Shown in pieces: positions 1 to 6,542 of a DNA stretch of 45,689 nucleotides. Source of the DNA: a virus. The stretch covers positions 1 to 45,689 of the IMG/VR virus record IMGVR_UViG_3300010885_049019. One strand, written 5' to 3'. The notes beneath the pieces are model-generated. The model was not told the DNA's origin and searched no databases. It saw nothing but the letters and a program-made list of their open reading frames with translations. Within the stretch, counting starts at the first letter, position 1; every line of letters starts with the position of its first letter. The position numbers and the translations under genes are program-made.

Positions 1-166
1 AGGTTTCGACAGGGCAATGAGTACAGATATGGACAGCACGTCAGGCGATCGACGTAAATGAAGCAGAACTAGTAAACGCAAACGATAGCGATTACAACAT
101 GGCTCTTGCTGCCTAAACAGTAAGATACGGAGTTTAGAGGCTGTACTTGGCAACAGAAACAGCCTC
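1..166 (+). ncRNA. ssrA: tmRNA coding segment (partial, 5' end cut by window)
   Basis: This is the mRNA-like half of a transfer-messenger RNA, which rescues stalled ribosomes and adds a degradation tag. The window opens in the conserved D-region-like sequence GGTTTCGAC (2-10). A small hairpin follows (38-42 with 51-55). The conserved resume-codon context GTAAACGCAAACGA leads into an open frame at 78-116 encoding ANDSDYNMALAA and TAA; an Ala-Asn-Asp start and an ALAA end are typical of tmRNA tags. A perfect 8-bp hairpin (137-144 with 159-166) comes after the tag. No T-arm or 3' acceptor strand lies between the tag and the next gene at 186. The RNA is therefore either circularly permuted (two-piece, as in alphaproteobacteria and cyanobacteria, with the acceptor piece upstream of the window) or has lost its 3' half. 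The identification is strong; the exact ends are not fixed. Confidence 0.88.
78..116 (+). other. tmRNA tag reading frame (ANDSDYNMALAA)
   Basis: Codons GCA AAC GAT AGC GAT TAC AAC ATG GCT CTT GCT GCC TAA are read from the resume codon at 78. The C-terminal ALAA is the kind of hydrophobic end recognised by ClpXP/ClpAP in known tags. No start codon or ribosome binding site precedes it, as expected for a frame entered by trans-translation. Confidence 0.85.
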
Positions 167-185
167 ATCTTTAAAGGAGAAAATT

Positions 186-299
186 ATGATTGATTCGTTA
201 ATTTGGATTCTAGTAGGTGCTTTTATTGGATGGCATGTACCTCAACCTTCGTGGGCCGCTATTATTAAGAACAAGGTTATGGAGATGATTAAGAAATGA
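186..299 (+). CDS. small membrane protein, 37 aa
   Basis: A short gene just downstream of the tmRNA hairpin, with a strong ribosome binding site (AAAGGAG) placed before ATG 186. The 37-residue product has one hydrophobic segment (residues about 4-20, LIWILVGAFIGWHVP) followed by a basic C-terminal tail with several lysines, so it is probably a single-span inner-membrane protein. Its TGA overlaps the ATG of the M15 peptidase gene (ATGA, 296-299), which implies translational coupling. Position ahead of two wall hydrolases fits a minor lysis or membrane role, but that is only context. Function is unknown. Confidence 0.72.
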   Translation: MIDSLIWILVGAFIGWHVPQPSWAAIIKNKVMEMIKK

Positions 300-769
300 C
301 CGTTCAGCTTTCAAAGAACTTTACACTCACAGAATTTACTAAGAGTCAAGCTGGTGCACGTCTAGGTATTGACAATACTCCACAAGGCGAGCATCTCGAG
401 AACCTTAAGAATCTAGTTACTAAGATCATTCAGCCTCTTCGAGAGCAGCTAGGCAAGCCTATTACTATTAACTCTGGATATCGTGGTCCAGAAGTTAATA
501 AGGCTGTGGGTGGAGCAGCAACTAGTCAACATTGCTCTGGTGAAGCTGCTGATATTGAATGTCCTGGTATGGCTAATGCTGACCTTGCGCACTACATTCA
601 AAAGCATTTTGACTTTGATCAGTTGATTCTAGAATTTTACAAGCCAGGCGTTCCGGATTCAGGTTGGGTGCATGTTAGTTTGAAACGCCAAGGTGCTCAA
701 CGCAAGCAATGTCTTACCGCTGTGTCTGAAAATGGCAAGACGGTTTATAAGCCAGGGTTTCTATCTTAA
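296..769 (+). CDS. M15-family peptidoglycan peptidase (endolysin-like)
   Basis: A 157-residue protein of the peptidase M15 type (D-Ala-D-Ala carboxypeptidase/endopeptidase, Zn-dependent), which cuts peptide cross-links in the cell wall. The zinc-site pattern is visible: H79 and D86 in SQHCSGEAADIE, and H126 in GWVHVSLK. The SGYRGPEVNKAVGG stretch (residues 60-73) is also characteristic. Length matches stand-alone phage and bacterial Peptidase_M15_3 proteins. There is no signal peptide or membrane segment, so it would need a holin or another route to reach the periplasm. It overlaps the preceding gene by ATGA and lies close to a second wall hydrolase (1451). A role as virus endolysin is inferred from position. 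Confidence 0.85.
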   Translation: MTVQLSKNFTLTEFTKSQAGARLGIDNTPQGEHLENLKNLVTKIIQPLREQLGKPITINSGYRGPEVNKAVGGAATSQHCSGEAADIECPGMANADLAHYIQKHFDFDQLILEFYKPGVPDSGWVHVSLKRQGAQRKQCLTAVSENGKTVYKPGFLS

Positions 770-787
770 TTGTTTAAGCTAAACAAT
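769..787 (+). promoter_or_regulatory. hairpin over the TTG start of the 770 gene
   Basis: An 8-bp inverted repeat with a 3-base loop (ATTGTTTA AGC TAAACAAT) covers the last base of the upstream stop codon and the TTG start. As RNA it would sequester the start codon. It may limit translation of the downstream gene or mean that the true start is later (GTG 794). Confidence 0.4.
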
Positions 788-1402
788 ATAGAGGTGCACA
801 GAAACCCAACGTGCACGCATACAGTCAACTCCAAACATTTTAGTTCGGAATCTCTTAAGTATTTCGACAAAGATGGTTTTGAGCTTACCCCTCTTGAACA
901 GCATTATTATAATGCATCCGGGTATCAGAACAAAATTGGATCTGGCTGTCTGTATAATACCTGTTGGCAAGAACCATGGTTTACTCTAGAAGATAGTAAT
1001 GATTTTATCATAGATCATTCGATGGTTTTACATCGTTGCGACTTCACGGGCGATGCAGCAATTCAGTTATATGAACACAACAAGAAGCTACCTCAGCTTA
1101 ATTATCTTATCAATTGTAAGAAGAAGTGGGGATTAGACTTCAGCCTTGATTATGTTGATGTAGATTCAAACAAAATATATGAAATAATTCATATTGAGCA
1201 AGACTCTAACAACTACGAACAGTTCTTAGAACTTAAAGACAAGTTTGAGAATTTTGTTCTCTTTACGGACTGGAATAAAGCGGCCAAAGTTCTCTTAAAG
1301 CAAAAAGAGAAATGGATTAATCTTAACGGAATGGCACAAAACGACTGGAAAGCAAAGTTCTTTGGCTATTCACAAGCTGAATCAATAATCAAAACGATCT
1401 AG
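770..1402 (+). CDS. conserved-type hypothetical protein, 210 aa
   Basis: An open frame beginning immediately after the stop of the M15 gene. The only possible start near the 5' end is TTG 770 (or GTG 794); no in-frame ATG occurs until past residue 80. The TTG lies inside an 8-bp inverted repeat (769-776 with 780-787), and no clear ribosome binding site is seen, so the start is uncertain. The product is soluble-looking, rich in aromatic and charged residues, with a few cysteines and no membrane segment. The N-terminal HRNPTCTHTVNSKHF and the central WGLDFSLDYVDVD stretches look structured. I do not recognise the family. Coding is supported by length and by codon use like that of its neighbours. 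Confidence 0.65.
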   Translation: MFKLNNIEVHRNPTCTHTVNSKHFSSESLKYFDKDGFELTPLEQHYYNASGYQNKIGSGCLYNTCWQEPWFTLEDSNDFIIDHSMVLHRCDFTGDAAIQLYEHNKKLPQLNYLINCKKKWGLDFSLDYVDVDSNKIYEIIHIEQDSNNYEQFLELKDKFENFVLFTDWNKAAKVLLKQKEKWINLNGMAQNDWKAKFFGYSQAESIIKTI

Positions 1403-1403
1403 C

Positions 1404-1432
1404 TTGATATTATTTCAGTAGTAACATATAAT
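1404..1432 (+). promoter_or_regulatory. sigma70-like promoter
   Basis: TTGATA (1404-1409) and TATAAT (1427-1432) are separated by exactly 17 bases, close to the bacterial housekeeping consensus. The pair lies in the short gap before the SleB-type hydrolase gene (ATG 1451, ribosome binding site AAGGAG), so that gene and the downstream cluster could be transcribed independently of phage late promoters. Confidence 0.6.
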
Positions 1433-1450
1433 ACAACTAAGGAGATAGAA

Positions 1451-2002
1451 ATGGGTAATTACCAGTCTATTGCTAGGTTTAGTATTAGCATTTTGCTTAT
1501 AAGCTTAGTTATTTTTACTAGTATACATTTTGCAAACCAGGCGTATGATAAGCAGTATAAGAAGTATGCCGAGTTTAACGAAAGTATCAATTATAGAACT
1601 GCGGTTGAAGCCGAACGGCAGTTAGAATGCTTAAGTAAGAATATTTACTTCGAAGCAGCAACCGAACCGTTCGAAGGAAAGGTTGCAGTTGCACAAGTTA
1701 CTCTCAATAGAGTTAATAGTGGCAACTTTCCAGGAGATGTTTGCAGAGTAGTTTATCAAAAGAATATTTTTTATGATAAGGTAATCTGCCAATTCTCTTG
1801 GTATTGTGAAAGAAAGTCATTTATTGCACCTATTCATTCAGAGCACTACAAAGAAAGCGAGCGTGTTGCACGTAAGGTTCTTCTAGAAGGTTTTAAGCTG
1901 GATAGCGTGAGGCATGCAATGTACTATCATGCTGATTATGTGAATCCTAAGTGGAAGAAAGAACAAGTAGCAAAGATTGGTCATCATATTTTTTATAGGT
2001 AA
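1451..2002 (+). CDS. SleB-type cell wall hydrolase with N-terminal membrane anchor
   Basis: A 183-residue protein of the Hydrolase_2/SleB family (lytic transglycosylase/amidase-like wall hydrolases). Residues about 8-27 form a hydrophobic segment after a short basic N-terminus, which would act as a signal anchor or SAR-type sequence and place the enzyme in the periplasm. The family core follows: LSKNIYFEA (E68, the expected catalytic glutamate), GKVAVAQVTLNRV, a VICQFSWYC stretch, and RHAMYYHADYVNP near the C-terminus. It has its own sigma70-like promoter and a good ribosome binding site. With the M15 peptidase and the following membrane protein it forms a probable lysis group. The choice between lysis enzyme and virion-independent wall remodelling enzyme is inference. 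Confidence 0.85.
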   Translation: MGNYQSIARFSISILLISLVIFTSIHFANQAYDKQYKKYAEFNESINYRTAVEAERQLECLSKNIYFEAATEPFEGKVAVAQVTLNRVNSGNFPGDVCRVVYQKNIFYDKVICQFSWYCERKSFIAPIHSEHYKESERVARKVLLEGFKLDSVRHAMYYHADYVNPKWKKEQVAKIGHHIFYR

Positions 2003-2007
2003 ACAAA

Positions 2008-2316
2008 ATGTTTAAGATTGAAATGTTTGATAAATTAGCACAAAATACTATTAAGTTCATTCAGCAATTTACGTCTGAGTCTTTTAATTTAGTAACTATT
2101 GTATTGCTGCATATTGCAACATTCCCTACTCTTATGGCTGCTATCACGTCTATTACTGATAGAATGCCTACGGTAGAAATCTTTTTGTTCTTGTTTGCAG
2201 GACTATTCGTTATGCTACTAAAGTCCATTGCTGCCAAGGAAGTGTTTAGTGTAGTTATTAATTCCTTCGGTTTCTTTGTACAAGTAGTATTGCTTTGCTT
2301 GGTTGTGTTTAAATGA
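2008..2316 (+). CDS. three-span membrane protein, holin candidate
   Basis: A 102-residue protein with three hydrophobic segments at about residues 27-47, 56-74 and 80-101 and a short amphipathic N-terminus. Size, span number and position directly after a wall hydrolase fit a class I-like holin, which would open the inner membrane for the endolysin. No family motif is recognisable, so the holin call rests on topology and context alone. It is coupled to the next gene by an ATGA overlap (2313-2316). Confidence 0.6.
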   Translation: MFKIEMFDKLAQNTIKFIQQFTSESFNLVTIVLLHIATFPTLMAAITSITDRMPTVEIFLFLFAGLFVMLLKSIAAKEVFSVVINSFGFFVQVVLLCLVVFK

Positions 2317-2558
2317 TAGTTAATACAGAACACACCGCGATTAGATCACCTACCGAGTTTTTCTTAGCAGTTGATAAATTATCATCAGATAAGAGAATTA
2401 ATTACTTGGATGCAGTAATATTGTATTGTGAAGAAAATAGCATTGAGATTGAAACTGCTGCAACTTTAATTAAAGGTAGTTCTAAGTTTAAAGCAAGAAT
2501 TCAAGATGATGCAGAAGAGTTAAACTTTTTACCCAAATCGAGGAAGTTACCTATATGA
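2313..2558 (+). CDS. 33: gp33-like late transcription coactivator
   Basis: An 81-residue protein resembling T4 gp33, which bridges RNA polymerase and the sliding clamp gp45 so that late promoters fire. The alignable core is NYLDAVILYCEENSIEIET (residues about 30-48), comparable to the T4 stretch containing YLEATTAFLEENSIPETQ. It is followed by a basic segment and an acidic helix ending in NFLPKSRKLPI, again like the end of the T4 core. The protein is shorter than T4 gp33 (112 aa) and lacks the long N-terminus. The gene sits with replication genes, and exact TATAAATA late-promoter elements occur elsewhere in the window (10943, 40444), so the partner sites are present. Assignment is from remembered similarity. 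Confidence 0.72.
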   Translation: MIVNTEHTAIRSPTEFFLAVDKLSSDKRINYLDAVILYCEENSIEIETAATLIKGSSKFKARIQDDAEELNFLPKSRKLPI

Positions 2559-3115
2559 CACAACTACCATCTCACCTAGGCGGTCATGAGAATGAAACTC
2601 ATATCGACCGCGGCGCCTTGCGCTATCTTATTGATAATCTCGAAATTAAGTCTGTAGTAGATATTGGATGCGGCCTAGGTGGCATGATTCAGTGCTGCTT
2701 GAACGAAGGTATCGAGGATGTTATTGGTCTTGATGGAGACTTTACTATCGAACGACCAGATCAGATTGCTCTTAGAACAGCTATTCATGATTTTACTACT
2801 GGCCCCTATCATCTGGATAAGATCTATGATCTAGCTTGGACTGTAGAGTTTGTAGAGCATGTAGAAGAAAAGTACATGCAAAACTTTATCGACGTTTTTA
2901 AGCAATGCAAATACGTTCTTATGACCCATGCTTTCCCAGGACAACCAGGACACCATCACGTTAATTGCCAACATGCTGATTATTGGCTTAACGTTATGGA
3001 AAAGAATGGTTTTGAACCCAGACCGTATACCTTGCAAAATGTACGAGCTGCATCTACAATGAAAGAACGTTATGTACGGCAACAGAGCTTATTCTTTAAG
3101 AATGGACGCATTTGA
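2555..3115 (+). CDS. class I SAM-dependent methyltransferase
   Basis: A 186-residue protein with the Rossmann-fold S-adenosylmethionine site: motif I VVDIGCGLGG (residues 34-43) and an acidic residue ending the second strand (GLDGD, about 58-62). A later LAWTVEFVEHVEEKY stretch matches the motif IV/post-II region of small-molecule or protein methyltransferases. The substrate cannot be read from sequence. The start ATG at 2555 overlaps the gp33 stop by four bases. The 3' end overlaps the gp59 gene by 14 bases if gp59 begins at 3102. Such methyltransferases are common in marine T4-like phages. Confidence 0.8.
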   Translation: MTQLPSHLGGHENETHIDRGALRYLIDNLEIKSVVDIGCGLGGMIQCCLNEGIEDVIGLDGDFTIERPDQIALRTAIHDFTTGPYHLDKIYDLAWTVEFVEHVEEKYMQNFIDVFKQCKYVLMTHAFPGQPGHHHVNCQHADYWLNVMEKNGFEPRPYTLQNVRAASTMKERYVRQQSLFFKNGRI

Positions 3116-3680
3116 GGCTTATAAGGTATACATTGCTTTAAAGAGCCATTTCACTACCAAATATTATGACTATTTCAAATATAATGGAAGAACAAGAGCA
3201 TCAAGATCAACGTTTGAAAAACGAGCCGACAAGTACTATTTCCACAAGCTATCTAAGCGCAAAGATATTGTTGACTTCCTCGTATCCAACTTTGTATACA
3301 ACGGAGACGACTGGGTCGGAAATCTCGTACAAAACAACGAATCTGAAAAATGCTACAGAACACTTCTACGAACCAGAGAATCACTATCCTATATCTTCAG
3401 CGAAGATCTTGACAAGCTAAAAGAAGACTTTGATAGTAATTTTGCAGTAGAAGACGGACAGCATCCTTACTTACTTAAGCTATACTTACGTAAGGATATC
3501 TGTATAGAGACCTTGATTATTCTCGACGATCTAGTAGGCTGCTTTAAGAAGTGGAATAAGAAGATTGATGAGAATGTATTGTGGCCTCAGCTATACTTAA
3601 AGTGCCGCAAATATAAGCAGTTCTTTGAGTATGATAGAAGTAAACTAAAACAAGTAGTACTTAATAAATTTTCAAACTAA
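3102..3680 (+). CDS. 59: gp59 DNA helicase loader
   Basis: This 192-residue protein resembles T4 gp59, which loads the gp41 helicase on forked DNA covered by gp32. Matching features are AYKVYIALKSHFTTKYYDYF near the N-terminus followed by KYNGR, then KRADKYYFHKLSKR (compare T4 KRRDKYFFQKLSEK), and a helical C-terminal half with YLLKLYLRKDICIETLIIL. An in-frame ATG at 3072 would add ten residues. I chose ATG 3102 because family proteins begin close to the AYKxY helix and it reduces the overlap with the methyltransferase gene. It is followed 31 bases later by gp32, its functional partner. Confidence 0.85.
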   Translation: MDAFEAYKVYIALKSHFTTKYYDYFKYNGRTRASRSTFEKRADKYYFHKLSKRKDIVDFLVSNFVYNGDDWVGNLVQNNESEKCYRTLLRTRESLSYIFSEDLDKLKEDFDSNFAVEDGQHPYLLKLYLRKDICIETLIILDDLVGCFKKWNKKIDENVLWPQLYLKCRKYKQFFEYDRSKLKQVVLNKFSN

Positions 3681-3711
3681 TACATCGCGATACATCGCTT
3701 AGGAGAAATAC
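3681..3711 (+). promoter_or_regulatory. leader of the gp32 gene with repeat and hairpin
   Basis: The short gap holds a direct repeat (TACATCGC at 3681-3688 and 3691-3698). It can also pair as a small hairpin (GCGAT 3687-3691 with ATCGC 3694-3698) ahead of the ribosome binding site AGGAG. T4 gp32 represses its own translation by binding a structured leader. This element could play that part, but it is much simpler than the T4 pseudoknot. Confidence 0.35.
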
Positions 3712-4617
3712 ATGACAGTAGATTTTAGTCAACTCAAGAAGTCCCGTCAGAATCAATTTGATAAGCTTACCAGTGAGCTAAACAAGCTCAGTGAAACTCA
3801 GCAAGGTGGTCGCTCTGACGATGACCGGTTCTGGAAGCCAGAGGTTGACAAGGCAGGCAATGGATATGCAGTTATTCGCTTCTTGCCTGCACCAGCAAAT
3901 GAAGACGTGCCGTTTGTTCGTATCTGGGATCATGGATTCCAAGGCCCCGGTGGCTGGTATATTGAGAAGTCGCTTACTACTCTAGGTAAGCCAGATCCTG
4001 TATCCGAATATAATACCCAACTGTGGAATTCTGGAGTAGAAGCTAATAAGGATCTAGTACGCAAGCAAAAGCGTCGCCTTAGCTTTATCTCGAACATCTA
4101 CGTTGTTAAGGATCCCTCTCATCCTGAAAACGAAGGCAAGGTCTTCCTTTACAAGTATGGTAAGAAGATTTTCGATAAGCTTAACGAAGCTATGAACCCT
4201 CAGTTTGAAGATGAAAAGCCTATCAACCCGTTTGATCTATGGGAAGGCGCTAATTTCAAGCTTAAGATTCGTGATGTAGAAGGCTATCGCAATTATGATA
4301 AGTCAGAGTTTGAGTCAGCTAATCCACTGCTTGGTGATGACGCAGCCCTTGAACGAGTCTGGAAGCAAGAGCATTCGTTGAACACGTTCCTTGAAGCTTC
4401 TAACTTTAAGTCGTATGATGAACTTAAGGCCAAGCTTAACAAGGTGCTAGGTCTGGATGGCTCAGTTGCTAGTCGAGCTACTGCAGAGACTGCTTCTGCA
4501 CCGTGGGATAATGTTGAAACTGTTCAAGCACCTGCTATTAAGAGCAAGGCCGAACCTGCGCTAGAAGATGATGACGATAGCATGGACTTCTTCAAGCGTC
4601 TGGCAGAAGAGGATTAA
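3712..4617 (+). CDS. 32: gp32 single-stranded DNA-binding protein
   Basis: A 301-residue homologue of T4 gp32, which coats single-stranded DNA during replication, recombination and repair. The core includes FWKPEVDKAGNGYAVIRFLP (residues about 40-59), a basic-aromatic FVRIWDHGFQGPGGWYIE segment and RKQKRRLSFISNIYVV. The protein ends in the expected acidic tail (LEDDDDSMDFFKRLAEED) that recruits partners, and the N-terminus carries the basic LKKSRQNQF region for cooperativity. There is no cysteine anywhere, so the Zn ribbon of T4 gp32 (His plus three Cys) is absent. The T4 cysteine region is replaced by KSLTTLGKPDPVSEYN. A strong ribosome binding site (AGGAGAAATACATG) fits high expression. The stop codon overlaps that of the convergent minus-strand gene in TTAA. 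Confidence 0.93.
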   Translation: MTVDFSQLKKSRQNQFDKLTSELNKLSETQQGGRSDDDRFWKPEVDKAGNGYAVIRFLPAPANEDVPFVRIWDHGFQGPGGWYIEKSLTTLGKPDPVSEYNTQLWNSGVEANKDLVRKQKRRLSFISNIYVVKDPSHPENEGKVFLYKYGKKIFDKLNEAMNPQFEDEKPINPFDLWEGANFKLKIRDVEGYRNYDKSEFESANPLLGDDAALERVWKQEHSLNTFLEASNFKSYDELKAKLNKVLGLDGSVASRATAETASAPWDNVETVQAPAIKSKAEPALEDDDDSMDFFKRLAEED

Positions 4618-6542
4618 TAGGAAGATGCGTGACGTGTACCGTAACCTAAAGAGCCCCGGTTTGCTATGGGCGAAGGTATAGTGTCGGCATCTTTAGCACC
4701 GCTTTTGCCTAGTTTTTGAGTAGTATCTTTAGTATTGTTGTTGATGATAGGGGCCGCTGCTTTTGTACTAGCAGCGGCTTCATTCTGTTCAGACATAGAA
4801 GATACATCTTCACCCCGGCCTCTGCTCTTTTCTAGCGCTGCTTTTTCTTTAGGGGTTTTAAATTTAGCCCAGTCAAAGCCGCCAGACTCTGTGACATCAC
4901 TAACAGTAACTGGATTGCTAGTTGCAGCAGGTTTGCTAGAAACCATAGCCCCCTGTTCCTGCCCGCCAGAAGTATCCATTTCTTCTTCACCGGGAATCAT
5001 AGGTACTGGTTCGTTTAGCGGGGTAGATAAAATACTACCTTTTTTCTCTTGCTGCGGACCTGCACCCTGTCTTATCATAGAAACAATTGTAGGGCCTCGT
5101 CTACCTACTTGACCATACCATTTGCTGCTCTCTAAACTACTTGCAGCACCCTCTACGTTACCTGCTTCTAACTGTTTAGTAAAGTTAGGCCACTTTTTGT
5201 ACCAGGCAGGACCCATATTGAACGTTAAGTCAATAAGAGCTCCTTTGCCAGTGTCATTAAGTTTATTATAACCTGGAATCTTTTCTGCAGCTTTTTGATG
5301 ATGTTCGAAGTCTTTATCGAAAATATTATTGACTTCATCGATACTAAATTCTCTATTATATTCTGGCGGTAGAGTCTTACCATCACCTATTAAATGGCCA
5401 ACACCTACTGTCCATAGGCCTAGAGAGTCTTTGTATGGTCTAGTTCTAACACCTTCGTGCTTCTTAATCATATCTTTGGCGTCTTTAAAGCCGCCACCGG
5501 TAGAGGATTTAAAGCCTATAGATGCACCAGGTGTTATGCCAGTGCCGCTTCCTGAGCTACTTTCTAAAGATGAACTAGTAGAAGGTTTTCCAGTTTGCAT
5601 AGATGGATGTGCTCCACCCATACCTGACTCTTTTGACGAAACCGGAGAAGCTTTTTCTACTGGAGCAGCACCTGGGGCTTGCTGAGTGCTTCCTTCCATC
5701 ATGGAACTAGAAGTAGAAGTGCTAGTTGAAGTCTCCTGAGGCGATTTAACTTCCTGTACCTTCTCCCCACCTGTAACTTCTTTTTCTACCCCCTTTTCAT
5801 CTATTTCTTTTTCTTCAGTAACCTTCTCTTCTTCGTCTTCTTTTTCTTCTTCTTTATCAGATTCATCTTTTACTAAAGCTTGACCTAGTTTGACAGCCCC
5901 GTAACCTACAGCGGCAGCTACTGCAAGCTTGCCACCTTTGCCCATTCTACCTACACTCTTTATAAGCTTAACAGTAGTAGTAATGGCATCAAAAACACTC
6001 TTAAGTAGTTTTGCTCCAAAAAAGGTAGCTAATCCTACTCCAACTACTTTTAGAGCAGTAGATAATCCGCTAAAGCCATTATCCTTATCACCTGTTACCT
6101 CGGTTACGCCTTCTGTAAACCCTTTAAGAATAGCTTTAATTCTTTTCTTAGTATCTTCTGGTAGTAATGTATATAAAGCACCAGCTAATGCAGCAGCAAC
6201 TACTGGATTAGTAAATAGCGACTTAAGTATACCAAAGAAGCCAGGGCCTTCTTCTTTTACTGCAACCTTCTCTTTTTTATCTACGGTAGCCGGCTTAGCC
6301 TCCATAGCAACCTCTTCCTTATCGTATGCACTTTTTGACTCATACGATAAAAGATTAAGAAGCGATGCATGCATGTCTTTTATAGCAGTGTTTAACTCTG
6401 TTAAAGACGAATTAACTTCACCTAGGTTATCATTTATTCTTTCAACGTCTAGCGCAGCTAGCTTGTTATCTTCAGGCTGAGTAGTACCTAAGGTACTTTT
6501 CTGAACGATTGATTTCTTTAAAAGAGCTGGAATTTCTTTCAT
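4614..6542 (-). CDS. tail hub/tape-measure-like protein with T4-type lysozyme domain
   Basis: A 642-residue protein. Residues 1-70 look helical/coiled. Residues about 100-128 and 160-222 contain hydrophobic alanine/glycine-rich segments. Residues 225-260 are very acidic (Glu/Lys-rich) and 265-350 are Ser/Thr-rich linker. A GH24 (T4 lysozyme) domain spans about 352-492 with E363, D372 and T378, exactly the 9/6 spacing of E11-D20-T26 in T4 lysozyme. The C-terminal part is low complexity and includes APIINNNTKD. It would cut glycan strands as the tail penetrates. In T4 that domain belongs to gp5; here gp5 (14328) lacks it. The layout parallels the preceding gene (543 aa), which suggests paralogy. 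A tape-measure or hub role (gp29/gp28 position) is inferred. Confidence 0.75.
   Translation of the reverse strand: MKEIPALLKKSIVQKSTLGTTQPEDNKLAALDVERINDNLGEVNSSLTELNTAIKDMHASLLNLLSYESKSAYDKEEVAMEAKPATVDKKEKVAVKEEGPGFFGILKSLFTNPVVAAALAGALYTLLPEDTKKRIKAILKGFTEGVTEVTGDKDNGFSGLSTALKVVGVGLATFFGAKLLKSVFDAITTTVKLIKSVGRMGKGGKLAVAAAVGYGAVKLGQALVKDESDKEEEKEDEEEKVTEEKEIDEKGVEKEVTGGEKVQEVKSPQETSTSTSTSSSMMEGSTQQAPGAAPVEKASPVSSKESGMGGAHPSMQTGKPSTSSSLESSSGSGTGITPGASIGFKSSTGGGFKDAKDMIKKHEGVRTRPYKDSLGLWTVGVGHLIGDGKTLPPEYNREFSIDEVNNIFDKDFEHHQKAAEKIPGYNKLNDTGKGALIDLTFNMGPAWYKKWPNFTKQLEAGNVEGAASSLESSKWYGQVGRRGPTIVSMIRQGAGPQQEKKGSILSTPLNEPVPMIPGEEEMDTSGGQEQGAMVSSKPAATSNPVTVSDVTESGGFDWAKFKTPKEKAALEKSRGRGEDVSSMSEQNEAAASTKAAAPIINNNTKDTTQKLGKSGAKDADTIPSPIANRGSLGYGTRHASSY

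Noticed and set aside
3072-3101. Ten-residue N-terminal extension of gp59
   Set aside because: ATG 3102 better matches family starts and reduces overlap with the methyltransferase gene; not fully excluded.
5929-6480. 183-residue plus-strand open frame opposite the lysozyme-domain gene
   Set aside because: A shadow frame of a well-supported minus-strand gene, with no ribosome binding site or recognisable domain.
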